This document shows positions 60,161-64,000 of a stretch of DNA of 64,000 nucleotides, in pieces. The notes beneath the pieces were generated by a model that did no database searches, was not told the DNA's origin, and was given only the letters and a program-made list of their open reading frames with translations. Within the stretch, counting starts at the first letter, position 1; every line of letters starts with the position of its first letter. Both the position numbers and the translations under genes were made by a program. The stretch spans positions 186,001 through 250,000 of the forward strand of contig OZ024896.1 in the NCBI GenBank assembly GCA_964017195.1, read 5' to 3'. The DNA is from Siderastrea radians. Lineage: Eukaryota; Cnidaria; Anthozoa; Scleractinia; Rhizangiidae.

Positions 60161-60192
60161 GAATGAATGAAAGCAACCATGTGCGTTTTATA
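60161..60192 (-). promoter_or_regulatory. Kinase promoter
   Basis: Minus strand TATAAA at 60,192-60,187 and TCATTCATTCTAC at about 60,170-60,158, right before ATG 60,156. The TCATTCTAC word is shared with the 40.4-kb promoter. The 5' UTR would be only a few nt. Confidence 0.5.
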
Positions 60193-60195
60193 CCG

Positions 60196-60300
60196 GCTTT
60201 GATAAACCGCTCGGATCGAAAAACGCATACTAATGTGAACGCTTTGAAAAACCGCTCGAATCAAATAACGCCTACTAATGTGAACGCTTTGAAACGCCGC
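60196..60300. repeat. 45-bp tandem repeat upstream of the kinase
   Basis: AAACCGCTCGGATCGAAAAA at 60,204 and its copy at 60,249 lie in units ending 'ctaatgtgaacgctttga'; about 2.3 units. It lies between the divergent kinase and F-box-like genes. Confidence 0.65.
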
Positions 60301-60367
60301 GCCAATGAAAAAATTCCTATGTTTCCTACGAGGTCCTATTTTCTGTTACAAAGCGCGCGTTTATTTT

Positions 60368-60385
60368 ATACGAAGCATAGCTTCT
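60368..60385. repeat. GAAGC mini-hairpin, copy 6
   Basis: TATACGAAGCATAGCTTCTG with an ATA triloop, 10 nt before the ATG of the F-box-like gene. Confidence 0.8.
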
Positions 60386-60395
60386 GAGCTAAACC

Positions 60396-60671
60396 ATGGC
60401 GAACGCTATTCAGAGATCAAAGTTCTACGACTACTTGGCGCTCGTGAACGCGGGTGCGGTTCAGAAAACCAGCTGGTGGGATTACCTTCCGACCGAAATA
60501 CAAATTTATATCATCCAGTTAGCCATCCGACAGAACCATAGAGATCAACTAGCAGACGTTCACCAGGTAATGCGTCATTATTGGAACATTTGCGATTGCG
60601 GTCCCTTCCATATGCTGATGGAAATTATTTTTTGCGAAGAATATCGTATCTCCTGCGGTATTCGTGCTTAC
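60396..60671 (+). pseudogene. F-box-like gene: common 5' exon and module A, split by piggyBac
   Basis: From ATG 60,396: MANAIQRSKFYDYLALVNAG, then WWDYLPTEIQIYIIQLAIRQ and DQLADVHQ. The LP.E....I ... L..V pattern is F-box-like, suggesting a Cullin-ligase adaptor; that is inference. After DVHQ a GTAATG donor-like site occurs at 60,576. Unspliced reading continues into module A (HYWNICDCGPFHMLM). The frame is cut at TTAA 60,672 by a piggyBac element and resumes in the same phase at 63,121. With splicing to 63,361 the same 5' part would instead join module B. Confidence 0.6.
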
Positions 60672-63120
60672 TTAACCCATTGCTGTCCAAAGGTTCTATC
60701 GCGCGTGACACCCCCCAAAAGCCAGCCATTTTACATTCTTCCCTGCGTTACGCAAGCACTAAAAATAAACCATATGCGCAGTAAACACACACACAAGATC
60801 GGGTTTCCAAACAAAGTTTATTCAAAACCATGGTAACGGAAAGGCCAAAATGTGCCAAAACATTGAAAATGAAAGACCAAAAACGTGTCTAAAAGCCAAT
60901 CTGAAAACCAAAAATCGAAAAAATCCAATTGCCGCGCGATACTTCGCGAAAGTGAAATGAACAACGCACACAAACAAAAGACATTTCGAAACCAAATGGA
61001 AGCCAAACATGACAGCTAACAATATGTACATTAACAGTATTATTTCGTTGAGTTTCTTGCAGGATCACGTTGTGGATTTTTCGGCAGCTGAAGACTCAGG
61101 ATACGAAGAAGTTCAACCCAGATTAACCGCATGATAAATAGGAAAACAATTTACCCGACACAAAGCAACCCCGCACTGCACGCATTCATAACTAGTTTCT
61201 ACAGGCCCGCCCTTTGGAGTCTTAATTCCCACCCTCTTACACCGGACACATTGTCTTTTCCCCCTCTTAATACCCTTAATTTTCTCACAGAAATGCTTAC
61301 CAGCGTTCTCCTCTTCGAGCGAAAAATTCTCAATTTTGCGACGCTTTGTTGATTGCGCGGCCGAAACGCTAGATGAAAACCCCCCGATAAGTTGCTTTGA
61401 AAGAGTAGTGCGAAAATCTACCTGCTTCAATTTGGGTTTCCCCTGCCCAACACAGAAATGATTATACAAAATGAAAGCATTACAAACTGAAACATCAATG
61501 GAATACCAAAACAAATACTTATACCACTTCTTACAAGAACGCCCTGTTGAATAATACTTACGAAGTTGATCAGCGAGATCAACACCCCCCATGTTTTCGT
61601 TGTACAAAGCGATTACAGCTGGCTTGTGGACCTGTTGATTGTGTCTTCGAATGACAACATCAGGGACATCTGGACTCGAATTTGAGGAAAGGACAAGGAC
61701 ATCCCTTTTATCGTGCCATTTAGTAAAAACTATCTTACCCTTTTGCCTAACAATCTTCCCCCCGGGACGCAATTTTTGCCGAGCACATGGCGGCAAGTCT
61801 TTGCGGTTTACTCTCACGGTCGCACAAGCAAAAGTGTCTTGAACCCGCAAATGCTCTAAAAGCCTAACCGAACTGAAAAAATTATCGAAGTAAACATGGT
61901 GGTTTTTATTCATAAAAGGGGTAATCATCTTAGTAACAACATCATAACCCAAACCATGAATTCGCCGTTGCCCCGTTTCCTTCCCCAAATAAACATCAAA
62001 ATTCAATACGTACCCGTTGCTTGAGTCCGCGGCCATCCAAACCTTGATTCCGTATTTTGTCGGCTTTGCCGGCATGTACTGACGAAAAGAAAGTCTACCC
62101 CTAAATGGAACCATACCTTCATCGACAGAAATATTTTTAGTGGGACTGAAATTAGTTTCGCATTTAGTTCTAACATAATTTAGAACGGGCCTTACCTTGA
62201 ACAGTCGATCATAGCCGGGAGTTCCACGGGCCACTTCTTGAGTGGAATCATTGAAATGAAGAAAACTGCTAATTTCTCTAAATCTATTCCTTGGCATTAC
62301 CTTCTTAATTCCTACATTTCCGAAAAAATCATCGCTTGACCAGTACGAGTCTATAGTGGGAAGCCTAACCATGCCCATAATTATATTTACCGCAAGGAAA
62401 GCTTTCAATTCAACGAGTGTAACGGGATGAAAATTTGCGAGGCGCGCGGGGAAATCTGCAAGCTTTTGGCGAGCATAAAGGTTAGTTTCTGTAACTAGTT
62501 TATTTAGCAGATCATCACCCATAAAAGCTAAAAAGAAATCTACTGGTTTGGGATTATCGGGAAGCTGAAAATTAATGCCGGAAGCCGAAACAAAATCAGG
62601 AATACGAAGGTCAGTGAGCTGGTCGGTCCAGCGCAATTCATCAAAATCTTCATTATCACCCACCTCTTGTTCGGCATCTTCTCCAGCTTCACTCCCATCT
62701 TCGTCGCTATCTAAATCGCTAAAATCAAGATCAGAATCATCGTTAGAAACGGTTCCCCCAGTATTAAACCCATAGAAACTTTCTTCGTCCCCTGAGTCCT
62801 CAGAAACTGACGCGTTATCTGAAACGTGATCTCCATTGTCAGCCATCGTAATTCGATCGCGCGAGATTAAAAAATCTGGGAAATTCCCGACCTCGTGGCT
62901 CATCTCACAACCTGTCAAAAAATGCGCAAAACACAGCATTTGATTGGTTAATTTGTCCTTTAGGTATCTATGACAACAAACAACGACAAAAACGCTGTTG
63001 GAGGGTGGGGAGGGTTCGTTTATTTTCGTGCTTCATTACGGCCGGCTCAGGCCGGCACGGCTTTTAGAGGGGGTGTTTTCGCGCGGCCGGCTCAGGCCGG
63101 CACGGACGCCAATGGGTTAA
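60672..63120. mobile_element. piggyBac transposon with TTAA duplication
   Basis: TTAA at 60,672-60,675 and at 63,117-63,120 flank a 2,441-bp insert. The terminal repeats are CCCATTGCTGTCC (60,676) and, complemented, CCCATTGGCGTCC (ending 63,116): 11 of 13 match. A duplicated subterminal block GGCCGGCTCAGGCCGGCACG lies near 63,040 and 63,085. It encodes a full-length transposase on the minus strand. It interrupts the F-box-like gene of the virus-like element, so it arrived later. Confidence 0.9.
61113..62903 (-). CDS. piggyBac transposase
   Basis: About 596 aa from ATG 62,903; ATGs at 62,939 and 62,846 are alternatives. An acidic N-terminus is followed by the DDE_Tnp_1_7 domain: ELKAFLAVNIIMGMVRLPTI and YWSSDDFF, first Asp in ISVDEGMVPFRGR, second in HVYFDNFFSS, third in ENMGGVDLADQ. 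The C-terminal Cys-rich domain (CVRCKRVG ... TSYECVQCGVALC) binds the ends. All catalytic residues are present and there are no stops, so the copy looks young and possibly active. The gene fills most of the 2.4-kb element. Confidence 0.95.
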   Translation of the reverse strand: MSHEVGNFPDFLISRDRITMADNGDHVSDNASVSEDSGDEESFYGFNTGGTVSNDDSDLDFSDLDSDEDGSEAGEDAEQEVGDNEDFDELRWTDQLTDLRIPDFVSASGINFQLPDNPKPVDFFLAFMGDDLLNKLVTETNLYARQKLADFPARLANFHPVTLVELKAFLAVNIIMGMVRLPTIDSYWSSDDFFGNVGIKKVMPRNRFREISSFLHFNDSTQEVARGTPGYDRLFKVRPVLNYVRTKCETNFSPTKNISVDEGMVPFRGRLSFRQYMPAKPTKYGIKVWMAADSSNGYVLNFDVYLGKETGQRRIHGLGYDVVTKMITPFMNKNHHVYFDNFFSSVRLLEHLRVQDTFACATVRVNRKDLPPCARQKLRPGGKIVRQKGKIVFTKWHDKRDVLVLSSNSSPDVPDVVIRRHNQQVHKPAVIALYNENMGGVDLADQLRKYYSTGRSCKKWYKYLFWYSIDVSVCNAFILYNHFCVGQGKPKLKQVDFRTTLSKQLIGGFSSSVSAAQSTKRRKIENFSLEEENAGKHFCEKIKGIKRGKRQCVRCKRVGIKTPKGGPVETSYECVQCGVALCRVNCFPIYHAVNLG

Positions 63121-63224
63121 GAGGCCGAAATCGTGTCATCTTTCGATGTCAAACCTGGTGTAGAAAACCTAACCCAATCTATCAACAATTTGCTTTGGAG
63201 CAGCCAGAAGACGAGGAAGATTAA
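63121..63224 (+). pseudogene. 3' remainder of the F-box-like gene, module A
   Basis: After the right TTAA the frame continues with RGRNRVIFRCQTWC and ends EQPEDEED-stop at 63,224. The phase agrees with the 5' part across the insert. The acidic end matches that of module B (RKDEEEED). A histone-type stem-loop follows 26 nt later. Confidence 0.65.
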
Positions 63225-63250
63225 ATACTCATTTGCGAATGAGCAAAAAC

Positions 63251-63266
63251 GGCTCTTTTAGGAGCC
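63251..63266 (+). terminator. Histone-type 3' stem-loop, module A
   Basis: GGCTCTTTTAGGAGCC followed by ACCAAATCTAAATAAAGTGATGACC. It matches the histone mRNA consensus stem-loop with ACC flank; the downstream box is shared with three other copies. Confidence 0.8.
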
Positions 63267-63308
63267 ACCAAATCTAAATAAAGTGATGACCAGCAAAAGA
63301 ATTATTTC

Positions 63309-63326
63309 TTACGAAGCATAGCTTCT
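63309..63326. repeat. GAAGC mini-hairpin, copy 7
   Basis: TTACGAAGCATAGCTTCT, identical to copy 8, between modules A and B. Confidence 0.85.
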
Positions 63327-63360
63327 GATTACTTATTTTGTGTATCTTTTTATTTGACAG

Positions 63361-63555
63361 ATTCTCGAAAAGCTGTGGAACATTTGCCGCTGCGGCCCCA
63401 TCCATGTCCTGAAGGAGTACAACTTCATCAAAAAAAGAAAATGGAAAGTGACCTGTGGTATACGACAATCCCTCGGACTCCAAGGCTACCGATTTACCAA
63501 AAGTTGGGCGCTGAAAACCTTAGGCTGCCGTAAAGACGAAGAAGAAGAGGATTAA
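63361..63555 (+). CDS. F-box-like gene: alternative 3' exon, module B
   Basis: A pyrimidine-rich acceptor (TTTTTATTTGACAG, ending 63,360) opens a frame with LWNICRCGPIHVLKEYNFI, RKWKVTCGIRQSLGLQGYRF and the end CRKDEEEED-stop. It is homologous to module A (YWNICDCGPFHM, CGIRAY). There is no ATG of its own in a good position. Splicing from GTAATG at 60,576 would place it right after DVHQ, exactly where module A starts. So it looks like an alternative terminal exon. The Cys pattern (C-x-C ... C) suggests a metal-binding C-terminal module. Confidence 0.55.
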   Translation: MLEKLWNICRCGPIHVLKEYNFIKKRKWKVTCGIRQSLGLQGYRFTKSWALKTLGCRKDEEEED

Positions 63556-63575
63556 AACCTCAATAAAAAATCAAC

Positions 63576-63591
63576 GGCTCTTTTAGGAGCC
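63576..63591 (+). terminator. Histone-type 3' stem-loop, module B
   Basis: GGCTCTTTTAGGAGCC then ACCACATCTAAAATAAAGTTATGACC, 21 nt after the module B stop. The stem is identical to module A's and the downstream box nearly so. Confidence 0.8.
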
Positions 63592-63630
63592 ACCACATCT
63601 AAAATAAAGTTATGACCAATAAACTGTAGC

Positions 63631-63648
63631 TTACGAAGCATAGCTTCT
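63631..63648. repeat. GAAGC mini-hairpin, copy 8
   Basis: TTACGAAGCATAGCTTCT between the F-box-like cassette and tRNA-Trp. Confidence 0.85.
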
Positions 63649-63660
63649 AAAAATAAAAGA

Positions 63661-63735
63661 GTGACCCAAAGTGGATTCGAACCACTAATCTTCTGATCTG
63701 GAGTCAGATGCGATAACCATTACGCTACCGGGCCA
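63661..63735 (-). tRNA. tRNA-Trp (CCA)
   Basis: 75 nt. Acceptor TGGCCCG pairs with TGGGTCA (two G-T pairs). Anticodon arm TCTGA-CTCCAGA-TCAGA. T arm AGTGG-TTCGAAT-CCACT. No intron; the discriminator would be C. Confidence 0.85.
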
Positions 63736-63873
63736 TCCCACAAGGAAGCGAGACAAATGATACAGTCTTATATAAAACAAGCTATGACTTATTGAAAAGT
63801 ACTAGGTAACTAGAGTGTATTTGGGAGAGTTAGTCCTAATATCTCAAATATAGCTAGGAGACCTGGTACCGAA

Positions 63874-63944
63874 ACTTCAATCGTCTAACGGTAAGACAGT
63901 GCGTTGTGGCCGCAAAAATCTAGGTTCGATTCCTAGTTGAGGTA
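63874..63944 (+). tRNA. tRNA-His (GTG)
   Basis: 71 nt. Acceptor ACTTCAA pairs with TTGAGGT. Anticodon arm TGCGT-TGTGGCC-GCAAA with one imperfect pair. T arm CTAGG-TTCGATT-CCTAG; discriminator A. The acceptor is unlike the usual GCCGTGA of animal tRNA-His, so it is diverged. Confidence 0.85.
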
Positions 63945-64000
63945 ATTTTTATGCGCGCACATCCCATAAGAGTCCGAAATCAACCACTACCACATATATA

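Noticed and set aside
60157..60264. N-terminal extension of the kinase to 60,264
   Set aside because: It reads through the 45-bp tandem repeat and the TATA/initiator region; the conserved kinase start is at 60,156.

Overview
The window is cnidarian-type (probably coral) genomic DNA carrying a large integrated virus-like element. Supporting signs on the host side are short AT-rich exons with GTAAGT donors, two tRNA-derived SINE copies, a tyrosine-recombinase relic, a CACTA-type transposase relic, a SAM-domain gene and several NRF1-like exon copies. The species cannot be fixed from the sequence alone.

Positions 1 to about 38,950 are a mosaic of host DNA and transposon debris. One host gene dominates. 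Its 5' exons (SAM domain) lie at 27.7-29.2 kb and its probable 3' exons (basic linker, NRF1-like domain) at 34.5-35.6 kb. Decayed, shuffled copies of its 3' part occur at 0.2-4.2 kb and of its middle exons at 9-10.9 kb. Between them are a 407-bp foldback element (12.1 kb), a 1.8-kb TIR element built of CGCAAGAAGTT arrays (16.0-17.8 kb), a tyrosine-recombinase pseudogene (18.4-19.4 kb), a CACTA transposase remnant (21.3-22.0 kb), an inverted repeat with 1.5-kb arms (22.0-26.2 kb) and a kinesin motor pseudogene (36.6-37.3 kb).

From about 39,000 to the window end is a Polinton/Maverick (adintovirus-like) element of at least 25 kb; its right end is not reached. It has the full core: a 1469-aa family-B DNA polymerase on the + strand, then a packed, overlapping minus-strand block (57.45 to 46.6 kb) with a GRF zinc-finger protein, integrase with chromodomain, two penton/minor-capsid-like genes (one frameshifted), small basic core-like proteins, double-jelly-roll major capsid protein, adenain-type protease, packaging ATPase, a two-helix membrane protein and a parvovirus-type phospholipase A2. 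These suggest replication by its own polymerase, integration, capsid assembly with proteolytic maturation, and membrane penetration.

Around this core are accessory genes: three copies of a Rossmann/SLOG-like domain, an exonuclease-like protein, a Mos-like protein kinase, and an F-box-like gene with two alternative 3' modules, one split by a nested piggyBac transposon with TTAA ends. tRNA genes sit on both flanks (Ala, initiator Met, a tRNA-like relic; Trp, His).

The non-coding layer is the least expected part. Accessory genes end in histone-mRNA-type stem-loops followed by a conserved TAAAGTGATGACC box. A 5-bp-stem mini-hairpin (GAAGC-NNN-GCTTC) recurs at gene-cassette borders across 24 kb. 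Promoters share a TATAAG / ACGTTTTCAG / TCATTC layout. Three 72-bp tandem repeats with TGACGTCA (CRE) sites lie between divergent gene blocks.
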